DNA of 64,000 nucleotides from Branchiostoma floridae (GCF_000003815.2 NC_049993.1:997739-1061738), one strand, 5' to 3'. Positions 1 through 17,435 are shown, counted from the stretch's first letter. A program made the numbers and translations. Notes: generated by a model from the letters alone, not told the origin.

Positions 1-245
1 TTGTGTGGACGGGTGTTGTAATCTTACAGAATGGCATTTGGTCCAATATCGAAGAGGTAGAATAATGCGACTTGATGGAGGATAGTGTCCCTATATCTCT
101 CCACATCGAGGTTGCCTGGAATGATGACGAGTCTTGTTTTTCCTATGTCGGTTATACCTCCCCACACCATGACGCTGCCTCAATCAGCAAAGTCCACGCC
201 GTGTCAGCGCGCGGTTCTCCTTGTCGCCTCCACGATTTGATTCGG
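1..245 (-). mobile_element. Tc1/mariner transposase remnant
   Basis: Read on the minus strand, the translation runs through WRRQGEPRAD, then in another frame VMVWGGI, then LVIIPGNLDVERYRDTIL, then NTRPHT at the window edge. This is the order of the central DDE domain of Tc1/mariner transposases, where VMVWGGI and DNARPHT are conserved landmarks. At least one frameshift and one stop break it, so it is dead, and it continues beyond the left edge. The family call rests on motif recognition only. Confidence 0.75.
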
Positions 246-868
246 CCATCCAGCTGCTGAAAGGGCAGATTTACTCTACTAAAATGTAGTAAAACACATT
301 TGTATGTTCTGTATACCAAACGTGATGTGAGAAAAAGATTGAGTGAGTCACTGATACACGCGCCGATACCAACAGGACGATACAGTGTAAAAGTTTCTTC
401 GTGGGCACTGAATAATTAATAAAACGTTACTAACGCTATATCAAGACGTTCCATGTTTATCCTTACACATTTTTTTGCCCAGCTGTGTCAGATCATCGAG
501 GTGTTAATTTCCTTTTTATATCTTCTTTTATTTTGCTAATACCATAAGATGTGCAACCGTACCTTATAAAAATTATTTTCGACTTCTGAATTCTTAGACC
601 ATAGATCCTACTGCACCGACTTAAGACTACTCACGGTTGTGTCTGTTTAAAGTCAACGTTGCTTCGACTAAAATATGTTCAGTAGAGCTGGATTGAACAT
701 ATTAAGATGATAAAAGAACTGGAACTACATTTCAAGCCGTTACACATTTTAGACAGCATATAGGCATAAATGTCTTGTGGTTAATCTAATACTTCAAGTT
801 CAATTGTCCTTATTATCCTCATTGTCCTTATAATATAGATTCTGTTGTACGTCCCCTCAATCCCTTAG
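246..868. other. Upstream flank of the channel gene; no gene recognised
   Basis: This AT-rich stretch has no coding match that I recognise. The first channel exon that I can see begins after the acceptor at 867-868 in the middle of a codon, so at least one upstream exon (signal peptide) must exist here or beyond the window. I could not locate it. Confidence 0.5.
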
Positions 869-6547
<5,679 letters not shown>

Positions 6548-8301
6548 AGGTCTGGCATTGATAATGATCAAACAAAACAACGTCAATCATCTTCAGCTGT
6601 TTTTACACGATGAGGCCACCAGAAAGTCAAATGAGTATATATAAGCACCGTGATCCTATAGTTGCATTCTGAGAACTGTGGAATTTTGTCATAAAACATT
6701 ATAACAATCACAGACCGTATACTGTTTTCTAACATTACCATTCACTCTCATACATTCAATTCGCACATAGGTATTCTTAAATAAATAACTGTCTAAATCT
6801 GACGAGTGTGACAAGGCGTTGGAGCAGTTGAACTAGGCACGATTTGGCATAGTCCTGCCCATTGATCTAAATTATTTTGGCGATTTAGTTGATGTAGTAT
6901 ATTTATATTCGTGTCAATTTACGCATCTATGCAATTTTGACTACACTAAAGTGAGTTATTGACATTATCCAGACACTCAGATCTGAATAGAGTGGCTTAA
7001 AAATGGGCGGAAAAAACATGTATAAGAAATAAATGTTTCCTTTTCAATCCCTGGCCCATCATTTAAAAAAAGAAAAGTGACCAAATCATCAATTTGGTAG
7101 ACTACCTGGCCAGAACAATGGGTAGTTCACGGCTTGTTTACACCTTTACCTGGCTCTGGCTTACCTGGCAGACACAGCTTGGGTTGCTTTTAAAAATAAT
7201 GCTAAACATGTTTTCAAGCATAGATGGTGCAAATAATTCTCTTTACCCTATTACAACTTTTCAATAACAGTTGTATGACACTAGTTTCCAAGAAAACTAT
7301 GGTCAGGCCTATGATGTAATAAGAGACTATATCCCCAATTCTAACAAAGGAAAAAAACATTTCTCAGTCAGTCCACGTTGGTGGGGCATTAGTCTGAAAT
7401 TTCTGATGTTTTTTTTCTCTCCAAGTCCATCGAAGAAATCACTGATAATTTTTGAGTCTTGAATCCCTTTTTGTATTGAAGACGACTATCTTGCGCAAAC
7501 GAGTAACTTCCCTTGGGTTTTTAAGTCAAGGAAAAGTTAGATTACTGTGAACTCAGTTTATGTGATTCAAATCTCCAGGAGTCTGACGGAAGTCAATTAT
7601 CAAACCTCCTTGCTGAAGTAAGTTGAAGTTATTACAACTATCCTGTGTGAATTGTCGAAATGTGGATCTAACGTTACCAAACTAAAAACATTAGAAGTTT
7701 GTAGACACAGTAAACATTTTTGGGATTTGAACACATCGTTATGTTTCTGAAGGAAAACATACTTAGCATTGTTTTTACTGGACTACTGGCCTGTGTTATT
7801 TTTGTTTCTTCCGTCGCCAGTCAGAAAAAAGTACTGTGATGTAGGCTAAAACAGATTATAACATTAAGATTTTCTAAAAATCGCTATTCTGTAATGCTGG
7901 TACAAGCAAGGAGGTTATATAGAGCCACTTTGGAAGTTTCCTATCTATTCTTGTTTTCTTTCCTAAGCATAACGTTATATCTTATACATGCAAGTCTTTC
8001 ATATTGCGAACAGGCCATTGCAAGTTTGACAATGGCCATTTATTTCGCTTTTTTGTGACGAATTTTCTCTTCCCTTCGGAAACATGTTTTTTTTGTGGAA
8101 AATGTGGCCTTTCTAGTTCAATTTCTTTCAATACACATCCTGTCTTGGATTCCCAGACAGCCCTGTATGATGACCTTTCACGCTACACAGGGTGCCAGGT
8201 ACCTTGTCACCTGGCCCAGCAGCACCCCACCTGAAAAGTTTTCACAGTAGGTGGAGAGGGGGCAATTATTAAACAATAGGGAAAATCTGTGAAAATTGGG
8301 G
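6548..8301. other. Channel 3' UTR and intergenic spacer
   Basis: This stretch follows the channel stop codon. A canonical polyadenylation signal occurs near 6780. The remainder is AT-rich with only short chance reading frames. I see no gene, RNA or element here. Confidence 0.6.
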
Positions 8302-8868
8302 TCAAAGTTGGTTGCTATGTGTTGCTAGGGGAGCCAACACCCACTTTGCTGGGGGTCCCTGAACATGACTTAACCACTGAGAGTTTCCGGAAGTGCCAGC
8401 ATCATTCCCGGATTTATCAACATCATTCCCGGATGTGCCAGCATCATTCACGGTTGTGCCAGCATCATTCCCGAATGTGTCAGCATCATTGAGGGTTGTG
8501 TCAGTAACATTTCCGAAAGTGCCAGCATCATTCCCAGAGGTGCCAGCATCATTCCCTGTTGTGCCAGAAGCTGACATTTCGTTTGACAGGCTAGTGTCAG
8601 CATCAGCATCTTCGTCCTGATATCTGACGGCATATTGCTCCATGCTAGCTGGTCGCAAGTCAGTATCAGGATCCGTGCCCTGGCCCTTCAGATCATGTCC
8701 ATACACCGGGTTGGAGGCGTCCAGATCATGTCCGTACACCGGGTTGGAGGCGTCACGTGCACGCACGGGTTCAGCAGGCCACAGGTTGTACATGTGCTCG
8801 TACGGGAGGTTAGATAGGGGGTTCATTTGCACGGATTCTTCGTTTGGAGGATTTGGAGACTCACGCAT
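8302..8868 (-). CDS. Putative low-complexity exon with NPVY motifs
   Basis: A minus-strand open frame of 188 codons starts MRESPNPPNEESV. It contains two tandem copies of DASNPVYGHDL, then MEQYAVRYQDEDADAD, then about eight copies of a seven-residue unit of the form TSGNDAG. From memory, transmembrane receptors and lectins of amphioxus often begin with cytoplasmic tails rich in NPMY/NPLY and QPYAV motifs; this resemblance is the only functional hint. NPxY motifs in such tails bind PTB-type adaptors in known proteins. No following transmembrane or lectin exon was found on the minus strand between 6600 and 8300, so it may be a solitary or decayed exon. The true start and splice sites are uncertain. 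Confidence 0.4.
   Translation of the reverse strand: MRESPNPPNEESVQMNPLSNLPYEHMYNLWPAEPVRARDASNPVYGHDLDASNPVYGHDLKGQGTDPDTDLRPASMEQYAVRYQDEDADADTSLSNEMSASGTTGNDAGTSGNDAGTFGNVTDTTLNDADTFGNDAGTTVNDAGTSGNDVDKSGNDAGTSGNSQWLSHVQGPPAKWVLAPLATHSNQL
8385..8575. repeat. 21-bp coding minisatellite
   Basis: About eight imperfect copies of a 21-base unit (GTGCCAGCATCATTCCCGGA plus one base on the plus strand). The frame is kept throughout on the minus strand, where it encodes the TSGNDAG heptads of the 8302-8868 frame. Confidence 0.85.
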
Positions 8869-8877
8869 GGATTCCGG

Positions 8878-10115
8878 GTACGGTTTTCTCCAGGTTACTT
8901 CTTGACAGAATGAAGGAAAGAACAGAAGCTCACTTCAAGGAATCCCAGTTTGGTTTCAGAAGTGGTAGAGGCACAGTTGATGCCATATTTGTTGTAAGAC
9001 AAATCCTGTAAAAAGCTAAGGAAAGAAAGGTTAATCTTCACTTCCATTTTATCGACTTTAAGGCCGCCTTTGATACAGTGTGGAGGAAAGCGCTATGGAA
9101 AATGATGAGAGCGATTGGGGTAGAGGCAAAAATTGTAAATATTATTGAAGAACTGTACAGGAACACTCAATGTACAATAACAATCAACAGACAGATCACA
9201 AACTGGTTCCAAGTTGGTGTAGGAGTCAGACAGGGTTGCCTCATGTCCCCAGTCCTCTTCAACATATTCCTGGAGTTTGTTATGGATGAGCTGAAAAGCC
9301 TTGACACAACTTTTCAACTCCATGATAACCTATCCACAGAGGAAAGGTATGCAGATGACACCACACTTATAGCAGCTATATTCAGTAAGCTTCAGCTCTC
9401 GACAAATGAGCTCGAAGTAGCATGCAAGAAATGGGGCCTGAAAGTGAATGCTGCAAAATGTAAAGTCATCTCTAGTATAGAACAAGAAAACATCTCCATA
9501 GAGGGTACAAATGTTGAAAAAGTCCCTGAGATTGTTTTCCTAGGAAGTGTTGTACCTGGCACCACAAATGACATAAAGAGAAGGATCTCTCTGACCGCAT
9601 CCGCATTTGGTAGGCTAAGAAAAACAGTATGGTACTGCAAGGGTTTCAGTAGATGCCTTAAAATGCGACTTTTCAAAGCACTTATACTCCCTATTGCCAC
9701 TTATGCTTGTGAAACCTGGACTCTAAAAAAGTCTGATGAGATTCTCCTGTTAGCTTTCGACATGAGATGCCTAAGGGCGATTCTCAGAGTTTCACTCCGT
9801 GACCATATTCCGAATGAGGAAATAAGAGCAAGACTGGGTATAGAAAACACCATTGTCGATGCCATCAGACTCAGAAGACTAAGATGGTTTGGTCACGTTG
9901 TGAGAAGACCACCAGGCACACTGGTCCACAAAGCATACTATCAGGATTTCCAAAAGCCCAGGCCACGGGGGAGACCCCCGAAGCGATGGAGGGACCAAAT
10001 CGCAAAGGACATCGGACAGAATATTAAGTTGGCGGAGATGAGTGCGAGGAATCGTGCAGTCTGGAGAAATATCACGGAGGGGAGCAAGGGGCCAGTCATT
10101 GGCCTAGGCACTTAG
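8878..10115 (+). mobile_element. 5'-truncated LINE (non-LTR retrotransposon), reverse transcriptase to C-terminus
   Basis: The coding text begins at VFSRLLLDRMKER, upstream of the longest open stretch (9078-10115), with one in-frame stop between. Reverse transcriptase landmarks appear in order: FGFRSGRGT, FIDFKAAFDTV, VGVRQGCLMSPVLFNIF and the catalytic YADDT. The C-terminal part has ETWTLKK, LRRLRWFGHVVRRP and RPRGRPPKRWRDQI, typical of LINE ORF2 ends. The endonuclease half is missing, so this is a 5'-truncated copy. It ends at TAG 10113-10115, with G-rich sequence after it that may be its 3' UTR. The clade is not resolved by eye. Confidence 0.9.
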
Positions 10116-11338
10116 GCAGGGGTAGGCAGGTAGGCATGGTACCGCCACCCCCCGGAAAGGGCTGGAGCTTCAGCACTGTTCTCGGGTCTATCACGTCCTG
10201 CTAAAGCATCGCACATGTATGTATCGTTTTCTGGTTTAATAGCGTCCTTTCCCTGTCCGCTCTGGGTTGCAGCTTTACCTTTATAAGGCATGGTCAGCTC
10301 GTGTGTAACAGCGTATGGACTGATGTTGTGATTGCTGTTGGTTGTTTCGAAGACAAATTAAGCATTATTTTCTTTAATGAGTATCTATAAAACTATCACC
10401 AGCTAAAAATACGTTATATATACGAATCATTACATTCATTAAACTTCTATGATGGAAAGCAATGGAATGCTGGATTTTTTCAATTCATTATGTGAATTTA
10501 GTGCTGATTTGCATGATTTGCATCCCATTATGTACATTTTTTCTATGCTACCTGCATACCGAATATCAATTTACTCAGTTATCCCTCTTAAAAAGTTTAG
10601 CAAAACACCTTGCGGTTCCCAAGCAAGCAGCTAGGGCGGGATCCCAAACCTTCTTCCGTACACTAAAAGTATGTACCTCTAAAAATCAGGAGCAAAGCAT
10701 TTCCAGGGCAAAAGATATAAAAAAACAGTTCTGCTGCCGTACTTAGGCCGACCACCATGAGGCCGGAATTGACTTTAACCGCTGTGCCTAAAACACCTAC
10801 CCACATACTAAATATAATCACAATCCATCCTGAGGTTGTAAAGTTATTGCACTGGATACGCGCGCACACACAGACACATGGAGCCAAAACTATACCACAA
10901 TTTTTCATGGAGGGAATGATTATAAAACATACAAGTGGGGGAATTCATCGCATAGAAAGCGTGCAGCATCACAAAGCGCCGTCGAAACTCAGAAAACGCC
11001 TCAAAGTATCAATAGAATAACCCTGACCGATTCTCCTGCCTGGATATTACATCATTACAATTAACAAATCGCAAAAGCTTACGCGTTCCTGGGAGCAGCA
11101 GACAAATCCAATCAAAACGTGCTTTGATGTCCCCACCTACTGTATTAACTGGGCTTGTTGCTAGTGTGTATTTTTTATGATATTATACTTTAGGATTCAC
11201 CCATCTTCCAATGTAAAACGTCATCAGGGAAAATAAACAAGTACAAGTATTAATGTAATCCACGTAAATACATGCCAAGAAGCAGTCTATCTGGTTTGAA
11301 ACTGTTGTTGTCGAAAGGACACGCCCAAGCCATTTTGT
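10116..11338. other. Spacer after the LINE; nothing recognised
   Basis: The first ~100 bases may be the LINE 3' UTR. The rest is non-coding with short chance frames. No RNA gene or element structure was seen. Confidence 0.5.
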
Positions 11339-11925
11339 TCATGAAAAAAGTTAATCTTGGCTGGGAGGGCAAACATCAAAAAGTTAGTTCGTCAGAACTA
11401 AGTGTAGTCATTAAATCCTCGTGTTTTTCTGGAGATGTCGCAGACCCTTCTTGCCATTTCGGGTAAAATGTATCAAGCTTACATAGCGCCGTGTGCTATC
11501 CTTATTTCAGTGATATGGCCATGTTATTTCTCAATAACAGTGATTGACAGGTATCAGAAACGTCATGGAACAGCGGAGCAATACTCGTAAACTGTTAGTC
11601 TTTCAATTACGAGTTTTTCAGCAAAATGACAGACTAATTTTCTGGGAAAAGGCGTTAATCTGGGCTGGAGGGAAAACATCAAAAAGTTTCTGCGTCAGAA
11701 CTCAGTGTAGTCATTAAATCCTCGTGTTTTTCTGGAGATGTCGCAGACCCTTCTTGCCATTTTGGGTAAAGGATATTAAGTGTACTCTAACATAGCACCG
11801 TGTGCTATACTTATTTCAGTCATACGGTCATGTTATATCTCAATAACAGTGATTGACAGGTATCAAAAACGTCATGGTAGAGCGCAACAATATTCGTATT
11901 CTGTCAGTCTTTCGAATATAAGAAT
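11339..11925. repeat. Two ~300-bp tandem repeat copies (a third partial copy at 12583-12720)
   Basis: Two copies share GTGTAGTCATTAAATCCTCG, TTTTTCTGGAGATGTCGCAG, ACCCTTCTTGCCATTT and CAATAACAGTGATTGACAGG. They are offset by about 306 bases. A third, more diverged partial copy lies at about 12583-12720. They sit between the LINE and the histone cluster and have no coding content that I recognise. Confidence 0.8.
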
Positions 11926-11935
11926 GTCTATAACT

Positions 11936-12200
11936 TCACACAGACACACACACATACGTGCCTACACACACACACACACACACGCAGTCACACACACACA
12001 CACACGCAGAAACACACACATACACACACACACGCGCACACACATAGATTTTATACATATAAATACACATACTTGTACGCACACAGTGAGACACACATAC
12101 ACACACACACACACACACAGATTTTATATATATAAATACACATACTTGTACGCACACAGGGAGACACACACACACAAACACAGACATATCTTTACACGCG
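11936..12200. repeat. (CA)n microsatellite with an internal ~80-bp duplication
   Basis: A long interrupted CA repeat. A segment containing GATTTTATA, TATAAATACACATACTTG and TACGCACACAG occurs twice inside it, so the tract grew partly by duplicating a larger piece. The histidine/threonine-rich and cysteine/valine-rich frames across it are artefacts. Confidence 0.95.
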
Positions 12201-13381
12201 TGTTTACATTTATATCTACACACGCTACGTTGTCCTTACAGTTCATAATAACCGGTATATGTTTCTTTTCCAAGAAACCCAAAATTGAATATGATAGAAT
12301 CATTGAATATGATATGATATCTAGCTTCTTGAAAATTCTTCCCCGAGGGTAAATTGCATGTAGCATGATAGGGACAGACAAATAGTGTAGTACAATATAA
12401 CATGTGTCTTACTGTAGTCTAAAGCTAACTGCAATTGAGTTGATGAGACCTAAAATTAACAGAGCTCCACTTTGATAATTCACAATATACCCGGTAAACA
12501 CAACACACCAACAACAACTTTTGTCTTATCGAAACGGATGACGTGGCATTAGGTGGTGCGAATGGCATTTTGTTTTAATGCAAGTGGCAGACTAATTTTC
12601 TGGGAAAAGAAGTTAATCTGGACTGAGAGGGAGAAACATCAGAAGGTTTGTACGCGAGAACTGTTTTTATAGTCATTGAATCAACGTGTTTTTCTGCAGA
12701 CCCTTCCTCTGTGCACCCCAGTTTCCACCGTTTTAGACTGACGAACTTCTGAGACTGTAGGGTAGTTTAGAAATGTATATGGTTCGAATCTGTTTTCATA
12801 CCGTTCTTATGTTTTCGACGATTTCGCACCGGAAAGGCAGCCCTGGCATTGAAAAAAGTTAAAGCACGTCGAAACAAAGGGAGAAAGGGGAAGTAAACTG
12901 ACATTAAAGATTACAAGACATAAAACATTAAAGCTGACAAGAGGCAGAAAGCCACCCAAAACACGGAAGCGTCTACGCCTCACAGGGGCTTCATTAGCTA
13001 GCGCCCAGAAGTTGGACTACACATTTCAGATATCGTCTGTCTGTGTTGAAGGCACTTGTCATGAAACGAATGGCCCCGTCGACGCAAACGCCGTTTCGTT
13101 GTTCTAAAGAACGCCCAAGGGACGTCACAGGCGACAACATTTGCTCCAGAAGACAAATGTTCTGTTTTACTAAAAGAACGTGTACATAGTTTTATTAAGT
13201 CTGAAGACAATTTGATTTCTTGGATTTTTGTTGGTGTGCGTGGCAGCCCTGTGCGACGAATGAGTGTTGGTGGGTTTTATTCACATTCGATAGATCACAA
13301 TACAGTGGTGTGTACTTGTGTCGGGTGTTTCTTTGACTGGAAAGTGTGATTGCTATATAGCTCTTTTGTGGGGTTGTGGGT

Positions 13382-13397
13382 GGCCTTGAAAAAGGCC
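13382..13397 (-). promoter_or_regulatory. Histone 3' stem-loop of H2B copy 1
   Basis: The minus strand reads GGCCTTTTTCAAGGCC, a 6-bp stem with a 4-base loop, just after the H2B stop codon. It is followed by ACCCACAACCCCACAAAAGAGC, whose AAAGAGC part resembles the purine-rich histone downstream element. This is the SLBP/U7-dependent processing signal of replication-dependent histone mRNA. Confidence 0.93.
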
Positions 13398-13425
13398 GGG
13401 GTTAACTCTAGCTCTGTCGGTAGAT

Positions 13426-13788
13426 TCACTTGGAACTTGTGTACTTGGTGACGGCCTTGGTGCCCTCGCTGACGGCGTGCTTGGCTAGCTCGCCCGGCAG
13501 CAGGAGTCGCACGGCGGTCTGGATCTCGCGGCTGCCGATGGTAGAGCGCTTGTTGTAGTTAGCCAGACGAGAGGCCTCGGCGGCGATGCGCTCAAAAATG
13601 TCGTTGACGAAAGAATTCATGATGCCCATTGCCTTGCTGGAGACGCCTGTGTCTGGGTGCACCTGCTTCAGCACCTTGTAGATGTAGACACCGAAGGTTT
13701 CCCTTCTCTTTCTCCTCCTTCCGCGCTTCTTGTCTCCGGCGGGCCTGGCCTTGCCTGCTTTCTTTACGGCTTTCCCACTTGGTGGCAT
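13426..13788 (-). CDS. Histone H2B (copy 1)
   Basis: 120 residues starting [16 protein letters not shown]. The start at 13788 was chosen because it gives the standard short basic tail; the frame extends 15 codons further upstream without family support. The histone fold is complete ([18 protein letters not shown], then [11 protein letters not shown], then [19 protein letters not shown], ending KYTSSK). It pairs with H2A in the nucleosome core. The gene has no intron and shares a 268-bp divergent promoter with the H2A at 14057. Compared with copy 2 it has K rather than N in KVLKQ, A rather than S in AAEAS, and STIGS rather than STISS. Confidence 0.98.
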   Translation of the reverse strand: MPPSGKAVKKAGKARPAGDKKRGRRRKRRETFGVYIYKVLKQVHPDTGVSSKAMGIMNSFVNDIFERIAAEASRLANYNKRSTIGSREIQTAVRLLLPGELAKHAVSEGTKAVTKYTSSK

Positions 13789-14056
13789 GATGCTGATGTT
13801 CTTGGCGTAGTAGACAGCAAATAATGTCTGCACCCGTGCCGTCTCGGCTTTTTATGTGGGAAGGAATGCAATTTTTTCTGGATTGCCTAGTCGAAGGTGC
13901 GGACGTTGCAGAGATTCTTTCCTCTCTCCATTGGTTCGCGGTCGGAAGTTGTCTATCCAGCGGCGAGGTATAAATTGATGGGGCAGGAGATTTTGTCCAT
14001 TCATTCTTCCATCCACTTTGTCGTTCGTTTAACGCTAATCAATCAACTACTGCAAG
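13789..14056. promoter_or_regulatory. Divergent H2B/H2A promoter, copy 1
   Basis: The 268-bp gap lies between the start codons of H2B (-) and H2A (+). It has TATAAA at 13969-13974 for H2A, ATTGG (inverted CCAAT) at 13930-13934, and a CATAAAAAG box on the minus strand near 13850 for H2B. Paired divergent H2A/H2B transcription is the usual animal arrangement. Confidence 0.8.
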
Positions 14057-14431
14057 ATGTCTGGACGTGGAAAAGAAGGCAAGGCACGCTCCAAGGCTAA
14101 GAGCCGTTCATCCCGAGCGGGTCTCCAGTTCCCGGTTGGCCGCGTCCATCGCTTCTTGCGAAAGGGACATTACACCGAGCGCGTTGGTGCCGGCGCTCCG
14201 GTGTACCTGGCGGCCGTGTTGGAGTACCTGACCGCCGAGATCCTCGAGCTGGCTGGTAACGCTGCCCGCGACAACAAGAAGACCAGGATCATCCCCCGTC
14301 ACCTTCAACTGGCCGTCCGCAACGACGAGGAGTTGAACAAGCTGATGTCCGGCGTCACTATTGCACAGGGCGGTGTTCTCCCCAACATCCACTCCGTGCT
14401 TCTACCCAAGAAGACCGGCAAGGCCCAGTAG
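14057..14431 (+). CDS. Histone H2A (copy 1, with tail substitutions)
   Basis: 124 residues, intronless, starting [19 protein letters not shown] and ending PKKTGKAQ. The histone fold and docking domain are complete ([16 protein letters not shown], then [19 protein letters not shown]). It differs from copy 2 at residue 7 (Glu for Gly), residue 38 (His for Asn) and residue 40 (Thr for Ser), counting the initiator Met. The KEGK change is in the N-terminal tail, where most animal H2As read GKGGK. It is a replication-coupled core histone, with the stem-loop 25 bases after the stop codon. Confidence 0.98.
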   Translation: MSGRGKEGKARSKAKSRSSRAGLQFPVGRVHRFLRKGHYTERVGAGAPVYLAAVLEYLTAEILELAGNAARDNKKTRIIPRHLQLAVRNDEELNKLMSGVTIAQGGVLPNIHSVLLPKKTGKAQ

Positions 14432-14456
14432 ATTCAAGACGGAGACCGAAAACCCC

Positions 14457-14472
14457 GGCCCTTTTCAGGGCC
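14457..14472 (+). promoter_or_regulatory. Histone 3' stem-loop of H2A copy 1
   Basis: GGCCCTTTTCAGGGCC followed by ACCCACA matches the consensus histone mRNA stem-loop. CGAAAGA about 15 bases later is a plausible downstream element for U7 snRNA. Confidence 0.95.
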
Positions 14473-14559
14473 ACCCACATCCTTTCGAAAGACCTGTATC
14501 ATATTCGCATAAAACTACACACTACATCTACACCATACACTGCATCTAGGTCAATCGCG

Positions 14560-15057
14560 CATTACATCTACCATTCCATGGTAGCAAACACATTTTTGAC
14601 AACCTTACGCATGTTATACGCCTGAGCAGAACAAGGTGGTACTTGCGAAAGAAATGAGCGCAGTGCCAGTGGTTCGTTTCATGCCAGCTGACATATCTGC
14701 ACATCATTTGTAGAACTATAGAGGATGACCAAGTAATACCAGCTGACATATCTGTACAATTATTTGGGTAACCGTAGAGGATGACCACGTAATACTAGCT
14801 GACATATCTATACAATTTGGGTAACCGTAGACGGTAAACACGTAAAGCACGTGGAGTAACACGTGGAATAGCACGTGGAAGACAAGAGCATAAGCCTTTT
14901 TTTAGGGGGGGGGGGTGCCTTTGCCATATTACTTATTGGTATGTACGTGCACAGGCACGGGACTGTGTGCAAACTTGTGTGGCTGTAGTGTGTTTATCGG
15001 AAGGGTGTCGTAATTCAAGAAATGTGAACGATGTAGATCTTTCTGGGATATGTGTGT
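14560..15057. other. H2A-H3 spacer with short tandem units
   Basis: No gene. At 14685-14850 a unit of about 58 bases containing AGCTGACATATCTGTACAAT and GGGTAACCGTAGA is repeated two to three times. It is followed by several CACGTGG boxes near 14850-14880 and a poly-G run. The same spacer recurs almost unchanged at 20223-20719 in the second unit. Confidence 0.7.
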
Positions 15058-15073
15058 GGCCCTGAAAAGGGCC
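15058..15073 (-). promoter_or_regulatory. Histone 3' stem-loop of H3 copy 1
   Basis: The minus strand reads GGCCCTTTTCAGGGCC. It is followed by CACACACATATCCCAGAAAGATC, in which CAGAAAGA fits a downstream element. Confidence 0.95.
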
Positions 15074-15104
15074 GGGGTTGTCTTGACTTTTGTTCCGATC
15101 CAGC

Positions 15105-15700
<596 letters not shown>

Positions 15701-15918
15701 CAGTATCCGATTTTTCGCATCAAGCTTGACCCTTTTGGACCGGCGTCACGTCGGAAAATATGGCAATTTTGATATTGAGCTGTTTAGAATGGCTATCGGA
15801 TACTAGTGTAGATTTGTGCCTACGTGAGGTAATACGTAACAAGACGGCATATTTGTCGATAAATGCACAATATGACTTTGTCTTCACTGTGTCAACGAAA
15901 TAACAATAGTTTTGTTAG

Positions 15919-16045
15919 ACTGTGCGCGCGCGCGTGTGTGTGTGTGTGTGTGTGATCGTTCATCTTTTAACTTGAGCAAGGGGATGGGGAGGGCGGTGCT
16001 GCTGTACTTAGAAAAAGTTTATTATTATTATTGTTGTTGTTGTTA
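15919..16045. repeat. (GT)n and (TTA)n/(GTT)n microsatellites
   Basis: A CG/TG alternating run at about 15923-15953 and trinucleotide runs at about 16018-16043 lie in the H3-H1 spacer. The same pair is present at about 21585-21707 in the second unit. Confidence 0.9.
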
Positions 16046-16139
16046 CTCTTTATTCCATGTGTTCTATCTTTCAAGGACAGAGATAGTATGTATTCGTGTG
16101 GATATGTGATTGAGATAGTTCTTTTGTAAGGATGTGGGT

Positions 16140-16155
16140 GGCCCTGAAAAGGGCC
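16140..16155 (-). promoter_or_regulatory. Histone 3' stem-loop of H1 copy 1
   Basis: GGCCCTTTTCAGGGCC on the minus strand, 20 bases past the H1 stop codon, followed by ACCCACATCCTTACAAAAGAAC. Confidence 0.95.
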
Positions 16156-16174
16156 GGAATTTTCGGTTAGATCT

Positions 16175-16756
16175 TCACTTCTTCTTGGGCTTGGAGGCCT
16201 TCTTGGCGGGCGCGGTCTTCTTGGTGGTCTTCTTTGTGGGAGTCTTTTTGACGGATTTCTTGCTAGCAGGTTTCTTGGCAGGAGATTTCTTGGTTTTCTT
16301 GCTCGCGGTCGGTTTCTTGGTCGTCGTCTTCTTGGGGGTGGTAGCCTTCTTCGCCTTGGGTTTCTTTGGCTTGGTTGTCTTTGGTTTCGTGGCCTTCTTA
16401 GCCGCGGGTTTCTTGACTGGCTTCTTGACGGCCTTCTTTGCCGCCTTCTCGGCGGCTTTCTTGGCTGCCACGTTGATCTTGAAGGACCCCGACGCCCCGG
16501 TCCCTTTAACCTGTAGGAGGGTACCCTTCTCCACCAGGCTTTTCAGAGCGCGCTTTATGAAGTGCGATTTCTTCTCCACGTCGAACTTGTAGTTGCCACC
16601 GATGTACTTCTTGATAGCCGACAGGGAAGAACCGGTGCGGTCCTTGAGCGCTTCCACGGCCGCCGTAACCATGACGGTGGTGGGCGGGTGAGCCGCAGGG
16701 ACCTTGGGCGCCGCGGGCTTCTTGGCCTTCTTCGGGGACGATGCTGGAGCGGACAT
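16175..16756 (-). CDS. Linker histone H1 (copy 1, complete)
   Basis: 193 residues. A short tail ([18 protein letters not shown]) leads into the winged-helix globular domain from about residue 22 to 97 ([44 protein letters not shown]). After it comes a roughly 95-residue tail made of Lys, Ala, Pro and Thr with several SPAK/TPKK-type phosphorylation motifs. It binds linker DNA at the nucleosome dyad. It is intronless and has a histone stem-loop, so it is replication-dependent. The second copy at 21837 lacks the first third. Confidence 0.97.
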   Translation of the reverse strand: MSAPASSPKKAKKPAAPKVPAAHPPTTVMVTAAVEALKDRTGSSLSAIKKYIGGNYKFDVEKKSHFIKRALKSLVEKGTLLQVKGTGASGSFKINVAAKKAAEKAAKKAVKKPVKKPAAKKATKPKTTKPKKPKAKKATTPKKTTTKKPTASKKTKKSPAKKPASKKSVKKTPTKKTTKKTAPAKKASKPKKK

Positions 16757-17053
16757 GCTGTCTTGCCTTGTCTGCGTTAGTCGCGCAAATCAAACGAACC
16801 AGTCTGATGTCTTGTCAAGCTGGCGTGAAGTACTAGTACTAAGGGCACGGACCTGGCCGGAATCGTCACGCCTTGTCTGCGTCTTATTGTCCGTCGAACT
16901 TGCGTTTCTTTTCTTTTCTACTTTGACACACATTGACAGTGGAATTCCACCCTTACCAGGCATGACAAATGATATTTGATTGGTTTATCAAAGCACAGCA
17001 CAGCACAGTACTGTCTTTTCACGGCAAGACAGCTGTGACGACTCATCCAGCCG
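16757..17053 (-). promoter_or_regulatory. H1 upstream region
   Basis: This should hold the H1 promoter on the minus strand. I see no clear TATA box or H1 box, so the limits are positional only. It ends where the duplicated H4 3' flank begins. Confidence 0.4.
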
Positions 17054-17419
17054 GCCCGCGCATGGAGCAACAACAATACAACACACACATCAAGATCCAT
17101 CCGCCGCGCACAGAAAACACATCACATTTTACTACATGTCTCCTTCCACACACTAAAAACACCCGCTAATTACAAGAAAAGCAGCAAAGACCAAAACATC
17201 AGCAAAAGAAAACATCACTCACACGCATCCATCATCAAAAACACATACAAACACACAGAATCAAGACAACTAATAAACAAACGCAATCGATTATTGAGAA
17301 CTACAGTCGTACGTGAGCACAAACAGGTGTGATTGCTTGGGTTTTGAAAGAATGTATCTTATATGCTCAAGGTCGTGATTGTTGTGAGAAAAATACAGCT
17401 CTTTCTAAGACATTTGGGT

Positions 17420-17435
17420 GGCCCTGAAAAGGGCC
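17420..17435 (-). promoter_or_regulatory. Orphan histone 3' stem-loop (duplicated H4 end)
   Basis: The GGCCCTTTTCAGGGCC stem-loop lies inside the first 429-bp copy, with the H4 stop codon upstream of it but no H4 body. Confidence 0.93.

Noticed and set aside
11780-12381. Long His/Thr-rich and Cys/Val-rich frames
   Set aside because: They follow the (CA)n tract and have no conserved content.
14108-14392. Minus-strand frame opposite H2A (also at 19786-20055)
   Set aside because: It is the shadow of a GC-rich, conserved histone gene on the other strand.
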